From contig NZ_CP007034.1 in NCBI RefSeq assembly GCF_000512915.1, forward strand, positions 620,001-684,000: DNA of 64,000 nucleotides, given 5' to 3'. Position numbers and translations under genes: made by a program. Under the pieces are notes generated by a model, which ran no database searches, was not told the DNA's origin, and worked only from the letters and a program-made list of their open reading frames with translations. Position 1 is the stretch's first letter. Each line of letters begins with the position of its first letter. This document shows, in pieces, positions 10,154-18,193 of the stretch. The DNA is from Barnesiella viscericola DSM 18177. GTDB lineage: Bacteria > Bacteroidota > Bacteroidia > Bacteroidales > Barnesiellaceae.

Positions 10154-10543
10154 TTATGCGATAGAGAGATTGGTTTGGGGTTCGTCCTTTGCAGGTTCCT
10201 GGGTAGGAACGCTGTCGGTAGGCTCCTCTGCCAGGCAGAGCAACGAAAGTTGGCCTTGGGGTTCCTCTTTCGTGGGCTCCTGGGTAGGAACACTGTCGGT
10301 GGGAGCCGGCTCCTCTGCCAGACAGAACAAAGAGTTCTCACCCTTCGGTTCTTGAGTGGGGACGCTATCGGCAGGGGCCGGCTCTTCATTCAGACAAAAC
10401 ACAAATGCTTCCCCTTTGGGTTCTTGTGCGGGGACACTATCGGTAGGTGCCGGTTCTTCGCTCGGACATTGTGCATACGAAACAAAAGACGTAACGCTAA
10501 CCGACATCATAAATACGGCAACTGATAACATTAACTTTTTCAT
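10154..10543 (-). CDS. Secreted protein made of four Cys/Pro/Glu-rich repeats
   Basis: A 129-residue protein using the ATG at 10543; upstream in-frame codons reach 10741 but cover the promoter and operator region and are not believable. Residues 1-25 are a signal peptide ending SYAQ. The whole mature protein is four tandem repeats starting at Cys26 (24, 24, 29 and 27 residues), each of the form C-x-x-EEPAP-x-DSVP-x-QEP with a charged linker ending in hydrophobic residues. There is one Cys per repeat, and the protein is strongly acidic and proline-rich, so probably extended. It is not a good lipoprotein signal (Gln precedes Cys). I do not recognise a family. It lies directly downstream of a hybrid kinase/sigma-54 activator operon, with a sigma-54-like promoter, and is the likely output of that system. 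Confidence 0.75.
   Translation of the reverse strand: MKKLMLSVAVFMMSVSVTSFVSYAQCPSEEPAPTDSVPAQEPKGEAFVFCLNEEPAPADSVPTQEPKGENSLFCLAEEPAPTDSVPTQEPTKEEPQGQLSLLCLAEEPTDSVPTQEPAKDEPQTNLSIA
10157..10468 (-). repeat. Four tandem coding repeats (72-87 bp)
   Basis: In-frame direct repeats coding residues 26-129 of the secreted protein. Units 1 and 2 are 72 bp; units 3 and 4 are longer and contain extra KEEPQ/KDEPQ codons. The conserved core encodes EEPAPTDSVPTQEP. Such arrays can gain or lose units by slippage or recombination. Confidence 0.85.
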
Positions 10544-10598
10544 AATTCCACATTTTTTTAATTGTACACTTGTATATTCCATTCTTCGTCCAATAAAA

Positions 10599-10615
10599 AT
10601 ACAACCGCCATGCCA
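10599..10615 (-). promoter_or_regulatory. Candidate sigma-54 promoter for the repeat-protein gene
   Basis: On the minus strand TGGCATG, four bases, TTGTAT. The sigma-54 consensus is TGGCACG-N4-TTGCW, so this has the -24 GG at the right distance from the -12 position but GT in place of GC. A start near 10590 would leave a 47-nt leader before the ATG at 10543. Support comes from context: the neighbouring regulator is a sigma-54 activator and the repeat array lies 90-155 bp upstream, the usual enhancer distance. Confidence 0.5.
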
Positions 10616-10683
10616 ACTGTTATAAAAAGAATTCAACATATTAATTATCAATAATATAATTACAAATAGCAACAATACAACTC

Positions 10684-10743
10684 GTGTGGAATTGTGTGGA
10701 ATAAAAGTGTGGAGGTGTGGAAAAATTCCACACCTCCACACTT
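10684..10743. promoter_or_regulatory. Array of six GTGTGGA(A/G) sites with perfect 18-bp inverted repeat
   Basis: Plus-strand copies at 10684-10691, 10694-10701, 10707-10714 and 10715-10722, then inverted copies at 10726-10733 and 10734-10741. Positions 10705-10722 and 10726-10743 are a perfect 18-bp inverted repeat around AAA. A seventh near-copy (TTCCACAT) lies at 10546-10553 beside the start codon of the repeat-protein gene. I read this as an enhancer for the sigma-54 activator. In RNA the inverted repeat is also a good hairpin followed by TTTTA on the minus strand, so it may equally terminate the regulator operon. Confidence 0.6.
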
Positions 10744-10787
10744 AAAAGAGGCTTGTCGGATTTCTTAAAACCCGTTTTTTTTGAGAC

Positions 10788-12122
10788 TTATTCGATACGA
10801 TACAGTTTCAGCTTATTATACAAGGTCTTTCGGTCGATGCCCAGCATCTCGGCGGCTTTACTCTTGTTGCCCGAGCAACGTTGCAGGGCCGCCACAATCT
10901 TGGCCCGCTCGCTGTCGGGGTCGTGCAGGACGCGAGTCTGTCGATCGGCTCCCAAGTCCAACCCCAAGTGCTCCACGCCGATGGGCCCCCCCTGAGCGAG
11001 CAGGGCTGCCCGCATTACGGTATTGCGCATCTCTCGAAGATTACCGGGCCAAGGGTAACGGCTGATTTGCTCCATGGCATCGGGGCGGAATCCCGGGACC
11101 GGTTTTTCCAACTCGCGATTGGCCTGATCGAGAAAGAAATTGGCAAAAAGCAGTATGTCCTCCCCTCGTTCGCACAGACGCGGCATATAGATGGTAAACT
11201 CGTTAATGCGGTGGTACAGATCTTCACGGAAGGAGCCGGAGGCGATAGCGGCCTTCAAATCTTCGTTGGTGGCAGCTATCAACCGCACATCGACCTTGAT
11301 GTCGGCAGTCACACCTATGGGCTTGACCCGACGCTCCTGCAATACCCGCAGTAACTGTATCTGCACATCGTAACTGAGGTTGCCTATCTCGTCGAGAAAT
11401 ATCGTACCACCGTCGGCCTCGACAAAGGCACCCACCTTATCTTCGATGGCTCCGGTAAACGACCCTTTCTTATGGCCGAAAAATTCGGAGGCGGCCAACT
11501 CCTTGGGAATAGCCCCGCAGTCGATGGCTACAAACGGTTTGTCGGCTCGCTTGCTCAACTGGTGTATGCGCTTGGCTACATACTCCTTGCCGGTACCGCT
11601 TGCCCCGTTTATCAGCACCGACATGTTGGTGGGGGCCACCAGTTTCACGTAGGAGTAGAGTTGGCGGGCGGCTTCGCTCTGCCCTTCGAGGAACGAGGTC
11701 TCTTCGGTGCCTCCGCTCCCGGACTGTTTCTCCACAGGCTTTGCCGGATTGGCTGCCGTGGCCGCAGCCCCGAGAGCCTCGTTGATTTTCTGCAACAAAT
11801 CCTCGGGATTGACCGGCTTGGCCACATAGTCCTTGGCTCCCAGCTTCATGGCTTGCACGGCCGAAGGGATAGCGGCATAGCTGGTCATCACGATAACCGG
11901 TACCGCCTGCCGACGGGCATTAAGCCACTCCAACAGGTCGATGCCTTCGCCATCGGGCAGACGCAAGTCGCAAAGAGTCAGGTCGACCGGCTCGTCCTGC
12001 AACGTCCGTCGGGCAGCCCCTACCCCCGAAACCGCAGTAATGCGAAACCCTTTTTTAGAAAGCCAGGTCTGCAACATAACGGCAAATGTCGTGTCGTCCT
12101 CGACGATAAGAATATGTTTCAT
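10788..12122 (-). CDS. NtrC-family sigma-54-dependent response regulator
   Basis: A 444-residue transcription activator, three domains in order. Receiver: acid pocket Asp9/Asp10, phospho-acceptor Asp52 in CDLRLPDG, Lys102. Sigma-54 AAA+ domain: Walker A GASGTGKE at 173-180, GSFTGA loop at 220-225 that contacts sigma-54, Walker B IFLDEIG at 241-247. C-terminal Fis-type helix-turn-helix ending KTLYNKLKLYRIE. The loop has Ser in place of the usual Ala (GSFTGA for GAFTGA), a tolerated variant. The start at 12122 overlaps the kinase stop as ATGA, implying coupled translation; in-frame upstream codons to 12302 lie inside the kinase gene. The likely target is the adjacent repeat-protein promoter. 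Confidence 0.93.
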   Translation of the reverse strand: MKHILIVEDDTTFAVMLQTWLSKKGFRITAVSGVGAARRTLQDEPVDLTLCDLRLPDGEGIDLLEWLNARRQAVPVIVMTSYAAIPSAVQAMKLGAKDYVAKPVNPEDLLQKINEALGAAATAANPAKPVEKQSGSGGTEETSFLEGQSEAARQLYSYVKLVAPTNMSVLINGASGTGKEYVAKRIHQLSKRADKPFVAIDCGAIPKELAASEFFGHKKGSFTGAIEDKVGAFVEADGGTIFLDEIGNLSYDVQIQLLRVLQERRVKPIGVTADIKVDVRLIAATNEDLKAAIASGSFREDLYHRINEFTIYMPRLCERGEDILLFANFFLDQANRELEKPVPGFRPDAMEQISRYPWPGNLREMRNTVMRAALLAQGGPIGVEHLGLDLGADRQTRVLHDPDSERAKIVAALQRCSGNKSKAAEMLGIDRKTLYNKLKLYRIE

Positions 12123-14581
12123 GCTTGTTCCTCCTTCTTTAATATAGATTGGAGCTCGTCGCGCACCTGTCCGGCACAATCGAGCACTCGTACCAAATGG
12201 GCCGACAGCTCGTCGGTCCACGTGCCGGCCCCCTCCTCTTCCAGGCGCGAGAGCAGCGGCAACACAGTTGTGGCCTTCAACATGGCAAAGATAGGCTGCC
12301 ACTTGTGAGCCACGCGAGTCACGACAAGGCCGTCGCGACGCTGCCGGGCAGCCTCCACCTCATCGATTTGGGCAGTAAGTTCTTGCAGAAAGGTCTGTAA
12401 TATCTTGCGCCGGGCCGCTTCATCATCGCCGGCAAAAGCGGTTAACGACGAGAAGTCATACCCTCCCGCCGAGTAATCAGCCCCGGGCTGCACCGACTCC
12501 CCGACAACCGGCCGGGGCGTTTCCTGCCAAACAGCCGACAGACAGTCGGTGAGTTGGGCCAACGAAAAGGGCTTGTGCAAAATGGCCGAGAAGCCCTCAG
12601 CCAACAAGCGGTCGGCATCGCTGCGGGCCGTCACCACGACTACCGGTATCGCCCGGGCCTGCGCGAGTTCCGACGCTCGCAACGATTTCAGAAACTGCAC
12701 CCCGTCCATCTCGGGCATCTGCATATCGGTAAATACCACATCGAACGGTTCGTGTTCGAGATAGCTCAACACCTCCTCGGCCCGCACACAAGGCACCGCC
12801 TCTACACCCAACTGTTTCAACTGGTTTTCAAAAAAGGTCAGTTGCAGTTTGTCATCGTCGAGCAACAAGCAACGACGACCGGAAAAAGCCGGAGTAACGG
12901 TCTCGGCCGTACGCTCCTCATCAGTCTCGTCGAGCGGAATCTCTACGGTGAAGGTACTGCCTGCCCCCTCCATGCTGCGCACATCGAGGCGCCCGTGCAT
13001 CAAATCGACCAGCTGCCGGGTAATGGTCAGCCCCAACCCGAACCCCTCGACACCCTGTGCCGACGACAGACGGGTAAAGGCCTGGAATATCTGCTCCAAG
13101 TCGTTGCGGGCTATGCCCCGCCCCGTATCGCTTACCGAAAAGACCAGGTAACGTACCCGTACAAACACATGCACCGTAACCGTGCCCTGAGTCGTAAATT
13201 TCAACGCATTGGAAAGCAGGTTATCGACAATCTGCTGAATGCGCAAGGGGTCGCCCACGAAGGTGGCATCGGCCGACGGCTCGGCCTTCAACACCAGCTT
13301 CAACTGCTTTTTGTCGGCCACCGGCTGCATGGCCGACACGATTTTCTCAAAGAGGGCCCGCGGATTGAAAGTCAGGTGATTCACATCGAGCTTGTGCGAC
13401 TCCAACCGATAGAAGTCGAGCAGGTCGCTCACCAGCGCCAGCAGGTGGTCGGACGAGGCTTTCATGTTCTGCAAGTAGAAGCGCTGCCGCTCGCTGTTGT
13501 CGAGTCGCATCATCAACTCGACATACCCGATAATCGAACTCAACGGCGCCTTGAAATCGTGTGTAATCGTCATCATCAACTTTTCGCGGGCCTCCAACAG
13601 CTCCTCGGCCCGACGGCGCGCCTCTTCCAACTCGCGACGCCAGCGGTCGTCGCGCATCCACCCCCGCCAAACCATTATCCCGAAAACCACCGCCAGCACA
13701 ATCGCACCCGAGGCCACACCCAGCAGCGCATTCATCGACTCCTGACGTATCTCCTCGTTGCGGTCGAGAATCCGCTCCGATACCAGCAACTGCTCCTGCT
13801 CGAAGCTGTTCATCAACCGGCTTATCTGTCCGCTCAACCGCTGGTTGTCATTCCGCAGCCGCCAACGCTCCCGTTCGAGCGCCTGTTTCGAGAGCTCACG
13901 ACTCTCGTTGAAGCCACTCTCCATCGCCCGCAAGTCGGAAGCCAGCGAATCGCTCAATGCGCTTATCCGCTTCGACTCCCCCCGAATGCTGTCCAACCGC
14001 ACGGGCGACTTGCCCGAAATGGCATCGGCTATACGCCCGAACAGATTGCGACGGCGCCGCTTCTCGATGAGCGAATCGCTCTGTTGCGACAGCGTCTGCT
14101 GATGTTTATGAATCAACAGCAGGGAATCCTGCTGGCGCATCATATTCTCAATGTTGCGGTTTTGCTCTTCGGCCACATCGAGGGTGGTACTCATCAACCG
14201 GCGGATTACCGTATTCTTCCGGTTCAGCAGAAATACAATACTGTCAATACGCGACAGTTGTACCGAGTCGGTCGTGATCGTACATAACGAATCGACACAC
14301 GACACCACCTCGTTCACCAACTGCCGGTAAACCGGATAGTCGGAATAGCGACCCCAGACCAACGATTGTCCCAACGTCTCGGTGCGATAGAGCATCGACA
14401 ACGCATCGGACACCCGATGGCGCTTCACACTCATATCCTCCTCGACCTCCCGTATCGAGACCAGCAGACCTATCTCGTGATAGACAAACCACGAGGAGGA
14501 GAGCAGCACGACAACCAGCAGCAGATAGCCCCACAAGGCCTTGTTACGAGTCGATTTTCGGGAATAGGAGGACATAATCAT
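12119..14581 (-). CDS. Hybrid sensor histidine kinase with receiver and Hpt domains
   Basis: An 820-residue inner-membrane kinase. TM1 is about 15-36 and TM2 about 283-305. Between them lies a roughly 245-residue, mostly helical periplasmic sensor domain with no family I recognise. Then come a coiled linker, HisKA with phospho-acceptor His341 in TITHDFKAPLSSIIGY, HATPase_c (DNLLSNALKF, DTGRGI, GFGLGLTI), a receiver (LLLDDD ... VFTDMQMPEMDG) and a C-terminal Hpt-like helical bundle with His in VAHKWQP. The full phosphorelay is therefore in one chain, and the Hpt would pass phosphate to the sigma-54 activator whose gene overlaps by 4 nt. The start is at 14581 or the ATG two codons later. No clear promoter was found in 14582-14713 on this strand. 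Confidence 0.92.
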   Translation of the reverse strand: MIMSSYSRKSTRNKALWGYLLLVVVLLSSSWFVYHEIGLLVSIREVEEDMSVKRHRVSDALSMLYRTETLGQSLVWGRYSDYPVYRQLVNEVVSCVDSLCTITTDSVQLSRIDSIVFLLNRKNTVIRRLMSTTLDVAEEQNRNIENMMRQQDSLLLIHKHQQTLSQQSDSLIEKRRRRNLFGRIADAISGKSPVRLDSIRGESKRISALSDSLASDLRAMESGFNESRELSKQALERERWRLRNDNQRLSGQISRLMNSFEQEQLLVSERILDRNEEIRQESMNALLGVASGAIVLAVVFGIMVWRGWMRDDRWRRELEEARRRAEELLEAREKLMMTITHDFKAPLSSIIGYVELMMRLDNSERQRFYLQNMKASSDHLLALVSDLLDFYRLESHKLDVNHLTFNPRALFEKIVSAMQPVADKKQLKLVLKAEPSADATFVGDPLRIQQIVDNLLSNALKFTTQGTVTVHVFVRVRYLVFSVSDTGRGIARNDLEQIFQAFTRLSSAQGVEGFGLGLTITRQLVDLMHGRLDVRSMEGAGSTFTVEIPLDETDEERTAETVTPAFSGRRCLLLDDDKLQLTFFENQLKQLGVEAVPCVRAEEVLSYLEHEPFDVVFTDMQMPEMDGVQFLKSLRASELAQARAIPVVVVTARSDADRLLAEGFSAILHKPFSLAQLTDCLSAVWQETPRPVVGESVQPGADYSAGGYDFSSLTAFAGDDEAARRKILQTFLQELTAQIDEVEAARQRRDGLVVTRVAHKWQPIFAMLKATTVLPLLSRLEEEGAGTWTDELSAHLVRVLDCAGQVRDELQSILKKEEQA

Positions 14582-14713
14582 TCACGTTTCAGCGGTGAAG
14601 ATAAATAATTTCCTCAGAAACTCCACCTCACCAAGTATTAACAATCCTTACAGACCAATATATCTCTTTTTTTACTACCTTTATCCACCGTATCTCATTT
14701 TAAATAATCCAAG

Positions 14714-15082
14714 ATGGAAACTCTGTTTTTTCAATACCCGCCGTGCAGCACCTGCCGGAAAGCGGCCAAATGGCTCGCCGACCACCACATCGAAGTAACC
14801 GCCCGACACATTGTCGAGACTCCCCCATCGGCCCAGGAGCTCAGCCAATGGATTGCCCGCAGCGGCATGCCGCTGCAAAAGTTCTTCAATACCAGCGGAC
14901 AACGATACCGTGAATTGAAACTGAAAGAGCTCATTCCGGTCTCGTCGCCCGACGAGCTCATCGCCCTGCTTGCCTCCGACGGCATGCTCATCAAACGCCC
15001 GCTGTTGGTAACCGACACCCACGTGCTCGCCGGGTTCGACCCCAAGCGGTGGGAGGAGGCGCTATGCCCGCAATCCCGCTAA
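14714..15082 (+). CDS. ArsC/Spx-family thioredoxin-fold protein
   Basis: A 122-residue protein of the arsenate reductase (ArsC/YffB/Spx-like) family, the usual length. Near the N-terminus it has YPPCSTCRKAAKWL, a Cys-x-x-Cys at residues 11-14. It then has the family's FNTSGQRYRELKLKE and LIKRPLLVTD segments, where the Arg before Pro is the conserved anion-binding position. Many genomic copies are not arsenic enzymes but thiol oxidoreductases or transcription modulators, and no ars genes are nearby, so arsenate reduction is unproven. A near-match promoter TACCTTTA lies at 14676-14683, 31 nt upstream. Confidence 0.85.
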   Translation: METLFFQYPPCSTCRKAAKWLADHHIEVTARHIVETPPSAQELSQWIARSGMPLQKFFNTSGQRYRELKLKELIPVSSPDELIALLASDGMLIKRPLLVTDTHVLAGFDPKRWEEALCPQSR

Positions 15083-15148
15083 CAGCGAATCGAGCCCTAT
15101 TCCCCGGCACACAAATCCAGGGAACCGAAAGAAAATAAGAGACTTTTA

Positions 15149-15180
15149 TTTGCACGATTCACAAAGAAACGCTACCTTTG
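15149..15180 (+). promoter_or_regulatory. rpsP promoter
   Basis: TTTG (15149-15152), 20 bases, TACCTTTG (15173-15180): a textbook Bacteroidota promoter. The start is near 15186, with a leader of about 34 nt and no Shine-Dalgarno sequence, as usual in this phylum. Confidence 0.88.
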
Positions 15181-15219
15181 CGCCGCTAATGCAAATACTA
15201 ACCAATTAAAAAATTTCAA

Positions 15220-15792
15220 ATGGCAACAAAAATCAGATTACAACGTTTTGGTCACAAAGACTATGCGTTCTACCAAATTGTAATCGCCGATAGCAGGGCA
15301 CCACGTGATGGTAAGTTTATTGAAAGGATAGGTTCTTATAATCCGAACACTAATCCTGCTACAATAAATTTGAATTTCGAAAGGGCTTTGTATTGGCTGA
15401 CAACGGGTGCTCAACCCACCGACACCGTGCGCAATATCCTTTCTCGTGAAGGTGTATTGTTGAAGAAACACTTGCTGGGCGGTGTAAAGAAAGGTGCCTT
15501 CACCGAAGAGGTTGCCGAGCAACGCTTCGAGGCTTGGTTGAAAAACAAGAAATCGGTTACCGATGCCGAAAAGGCTAAAATCTCTGCCGCCAAAGACGCT
15601 GCCGCCAAGAAACGTCTCGAAGAGGAAGTAGAGAAAAACAAAGTGAAAGCAGAAGCCGTAGCTGCCAAGAAAGCTGCCGAAGCTGCCGCCAAGGCCGAGG
15701 CTGAAGCCGCTGCCAAAGCAGAAGCCGAAGCTGCCGCTGCCGCAGAAGCTCCCGCCAAAGAGGCTGCTCCTGCTGCCGAGAGTGCTGAATAA
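15220..15792 (+). CDS. rpsP: 30S ribosomal protein S16 with long Ala-rich tail
   Basis: A 190-residue S16; the core ribosomal domain is residues 1-85 ([26 protein letters not shown], then GSYNPNT). S16 in most bacteria is 80-90 residues. Here a charged middle part (about 95-145) and a final 50 residues of almost only Ala, Glu and Lys are added, a pattern known in Bacteroidota S16. The tail probably projects from the 30S subunit; its role is unknown. The gene stands alone, without the usual rimM/trmD/rplS neighbours, with its own strong promoter and terminator. Confidence 0.96.
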   Translation: MATKIRLQRFGHKDYAFYQIVIADSRAPRDGKFIERIGSYNPNTNPATINLNFERALYWLTTGAQPTDTVRNILSREGVLLKKHLLGGVKKGAFTEEVAEQRFEAWLKNKKSVTDAEKAKISAAKDAAAKKRLEEEVEKNKVKAEAVAAKKAAEAAAKAEAEAAAKAEAEAAAAAEAPAKEAAPAAESAE

Positions 15793-15813
15793 TTAATCTT
15801 AGACAGCATATTC

Positions 15814-15847
15814 AAACCGGGGTGTCTTTGTTAAGACACCCCGGTTT
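15814..15847 (+). terminator. rpsP terminator
   Basis: A 15-bp GC-rich stem (15814-15828 with 15833-15847), TGTT loop, ending in five T. A strong intrinsic terminator 21 nt after the rpsP stop. From here to 16071 I see no gene. Confidence 0.93.
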
Positions 15848-16071
15848 TTCTATCTTCACTTTTCTCATCGCCTCCCCTTCCTGTAACAGCACTCTCGCTT
15901 GAAACAGGAATCACCGTCCCAGCAACATCGTCCCACCATTCCACCCGATAACACAAACCACACAGCTCTTGGTATACCCCATCTCCCGTCCCCACCCCAA
16001 AGGGCACCAATTAAGACCAAGAAATACAATAAAAAAATGTTGTGAAGAATATTTTTATTGAAAATTTTATC

Positions 16072-16079
16072 TAATTTTG
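16072..16079 (+). promoter_or_regulatory. -7 element and 100-nt leader of the LamG/T9SS gene
   Basis: TAATTTTG fits TAnnTTTG; no good -33 box. Transcription from about 16085 gives a 100-nt leader that includes a 12-bp perfect palindrome AAGGTTAACCTT (16096-16107) and a loose direct repeat ACGGGG(A)CA (16111 and 16151). Confidence 0.45.
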
Positions 16080-16184
16080 ACTCTTGATCCAGATAAGGTT
16101 AACCTTAATTACGGGGACAGTTCTTTTTGAAATCAAACATAGATAATATAACGGGGCAATATTGTTTAACTAAAATATTTTATC

Positions 16185-18080
16185 ATGAAAAAACCATTTT
16201 TACTCCTTGCTCTATTGGCAATGATTTTTCCGTTCTTTGGCAGTCAGGCCCAAGAAACCGAAAGTCCAAAAGCCGTATTGGTGCCCGAATCCAACAGCAC
16301 GTATAAATACCAGTTCCGCTTCGACGACATCGTATTGGGTGAACACGAAAACGGCGTAAACAACTCGTGGAACAACGGGAATCCGACTGGAACCGACCAC
16401 CGAACCCGTAACTTCACCATGTCGGCCTGGGTAAAGGCCGTTAGTACCGAAGGTCAGATTCTGGGCCACGGTCAATCTCTTTTTTATGGTGCCACCGGCA
16501 CATTCGGTGTATATCTGAGCGGCGGTAAACTGACCTTGAAAGCCCGTGCCTGGGAAGATAGCGGGAATTGCCCCGGTATTGCCGAAGTGGCTACCGAGGC
16601 TACTCTTATTGCCAACGAATGGGCCTTCATCTCGGTCGTAGTCGATGACGACAACCGCACCATCAAATTGTACAAGAACGGCAAGTTGGCCGGGACCGGC
16701 GATTTGGGTACAATTGTAGAAGGTGGAGAGCGCGAAGGTCACGGCATCGGGTTACTCCAAGACGAATGTGTATTCTTCGTGGGCAACGGCGGATTCTCCT
16801 GCTACGTCGACGAAGTTCAACTCTGGAACAAGGCTTTGACCGAAAAAGAGTTGAAAGAGTCGATTCTCGGCGGATATACCCAAGGAAACATTCCCCAGGA
16901 ACTGATTGCCTACTACAAGATAGAATCGGACTCCCAGGCCGAATTGGAGAACAAAGGTTCCTATGAAGGATCATGCCCGGCCGGTGTCGTACAAGGCACT
17001 ATCGAAGATTTGGGCTGGGTTCAAAATTACACCTGCGATTTCATCTCCGTACAAATTGTAGAGGGTCACACCTTCCCGAGCTATCAGCTCACCCTTACTC
17101 AACCCACCACGGGCGGAACCTTCAAAGTGGTAGATGCCGAGAACAACGAGGTGAATGCCGGAACGATTCTGCAATACACCGCTCTTACCGTCGTAGCCGA
17201 ACCGGCCGAAGGGTACAGACTCGACCAGATATTGGTTAACGACGAACCCATCGAGGGTACCACCTTCGTCATCGAGGACGACACCGAGGTAACCGTTACC
17301 TTCACCGACAAGGCTACCGTAAGCTACACGGCTGTTGCCAACGGTCAGATCGAGATGTTTGTCAACGATGCCACCGAGGCTACCGCCTTTGGCAGCGAAA
17401 TCACCATGGGTTCGAAAGTAACACTGAAAATAACTCCGGCCGAAGGGTATGAATTGACCTCCCTTCTGATCAACGGAAAAGAGAAAATCGACGAGGTAAC
17501 CGACAATACCTATACCATCGCATCGCTCGACGGCAACACGACCGTCGAGGCCACCTTTGCCGAACAAATCCTCTACTGGCAGGTAACCTGCATCGTCGAG
17601 GGTGACGGTACCGTCGACATCACCGACGAAGAGGGCACCGTATATCCCAGCGGCTACGACCAGATTCCGTCGAACGTGAACCTGAAACTGGTGTTCAAAC
17701 CGGCCGAGAACTACAAAGTATCGGAATTTGCCGAGAACAATCCCGAGGGCGACAACATCTCGCTGTTTGACCAGATTCAAAACAACGAATACGCCATCGG
17801 CCACTTGACCGGCAGCAAGATTTATATAGTTAAGTTCACAGCTATCAGCGGTATCAACGACGCCAACACCGACGCTCTCTCGATCTACTGTCAAGGCAGT
17901 ATGCTCCACGTCAACGGCGCCAGCGAGACGGCATCGGTAACCCTCTTCGACCTGGCCGGCAAGCAGGTATTGACAACGGCCGAAACGCCTGCCGACATCA
18001 GCTACCTGGCTAATGGCTGCTACCTGGTTCAAGTGAAAGACGGCGACATGGTCAAGACCGTGAAACTGCTCAAACGATAA
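16185..18080 (+). CDS. Secreted LamG-domain protein with InlB-type repeats and T9SS tail
   Basis: A 631-residue exported protein. The signal peptide is residues 1-22 (ending SQAQ). About 60-235 is a LamG/concanavalin-A-like jelly roll (TMSAWVKA ... YVDEVQLWNKALTEKEL), which usually binds sugars. About 290-555 holds three divergent InlB B-repeat (Flg_new-type) modules, each with a phrase like ITPAEGYELTSLLING. The C-terminus (about 560-631), with LFDLAGKQVL, ISYLANGCYLVQV and a basic end KTVKLLKR, is a type IX secretion sorting domain. The protein should be delivered to the cell surface by T9SS. No catalytic domain is recognised; an adhesin or glycan-binding role is inferred. Single-gene unit. 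Confidence 0.85.
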   Translation: MKKPFLLLALLAMIFPFFGSQAQETESPKAVLVPESNSTYKYQFRFDDIVLGEHENGVNNSWNNGNPTGTDHRTRNFTMSAWVKAVSTEGQILGHGQSLFYGATGTFGVYLSGGKLTLKARAWEDSGNCPGIAEVATEATLIANEWAFISVVVDDDNRTIKLYKNGKLAGTGDLGTIVEGGEREGHGIGLLQDECVFFVGNGGFSCYVDEVQLWNKALTEKELKESILGGYTQGNIPQELIAYYKIESDSQAELENKGSYEGSCPAGVVQGTIEDLGWVQNYTCDFISVQIVEGHTFPSYQLTLTQPTTGGTFKVVDAENNEVNAGTILQYTALTVVAEPAEGYRLDQILVNDEPIEGTTFVIEDDTEVTVTFTDKATVSYTAVANGQIEMFVNDATEATAFGSEITMGSKVTLKITPAEGYELTSLLINGKEKIDEVTDNTYTIASLDGNTTVEATFAEQILYWQVTCIVEGDGTVDITDEEGTVYPSGYDQIPSNVNLKLVFKPAENYKVSEFAENNPEGDNISLFDQIQNNEYAIGHLTGSKIYIVKFTAISGINDANTDALSIYCQGSMLHVNGASETASVTLFDLAGKQVLTTAETPADISYLANGCYLVQVKDGDMVKTVKLLKR

Positions 18081-18141
18081 CCGCATAGAACGCCGGGGCA
18101 ACAGGCCTGCGGCTTCGACTCAAAAAAGAGAACAACGCCAC

Positions 18142-18177
18142 ATCGGGGCGGCCCCGTTTCTTCGAGGCCGCCCCGAT
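18142..18177 (+). terminator. Terminator of the LamG/T9SS gene
   Basis: A 12-bp GC-rich stem, 18142-18153 with 18166-18177, loop of 12, about 60 nt after the stop codon. The following T tract is weak, but the next hairpin (18194-18233) backs it up. Confidence 0.7.
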
Positions 18178-18193
18178 TCGTTTCAACGCACAA

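Noticed and set aside
10544-10741. 66-codon extension of the repeat protein
   Set aside because: It would place coding sequence over the promoter and site array; the internal ATG is followed by a perfect signal peptide.
12123-12302. 60-codon N-terminal extension of the sigma-54 activator
   Set aside because: The extension overlaps the kinase Hpt region and the receiver domain begins exactly at the internal ATG at 12122, which forms an ATGA overlap.
14714-15082. Arsenate resistance
   Set aside because: The ArsC/Spx-like gene has no ars neighbours and the family is functionally mixed.
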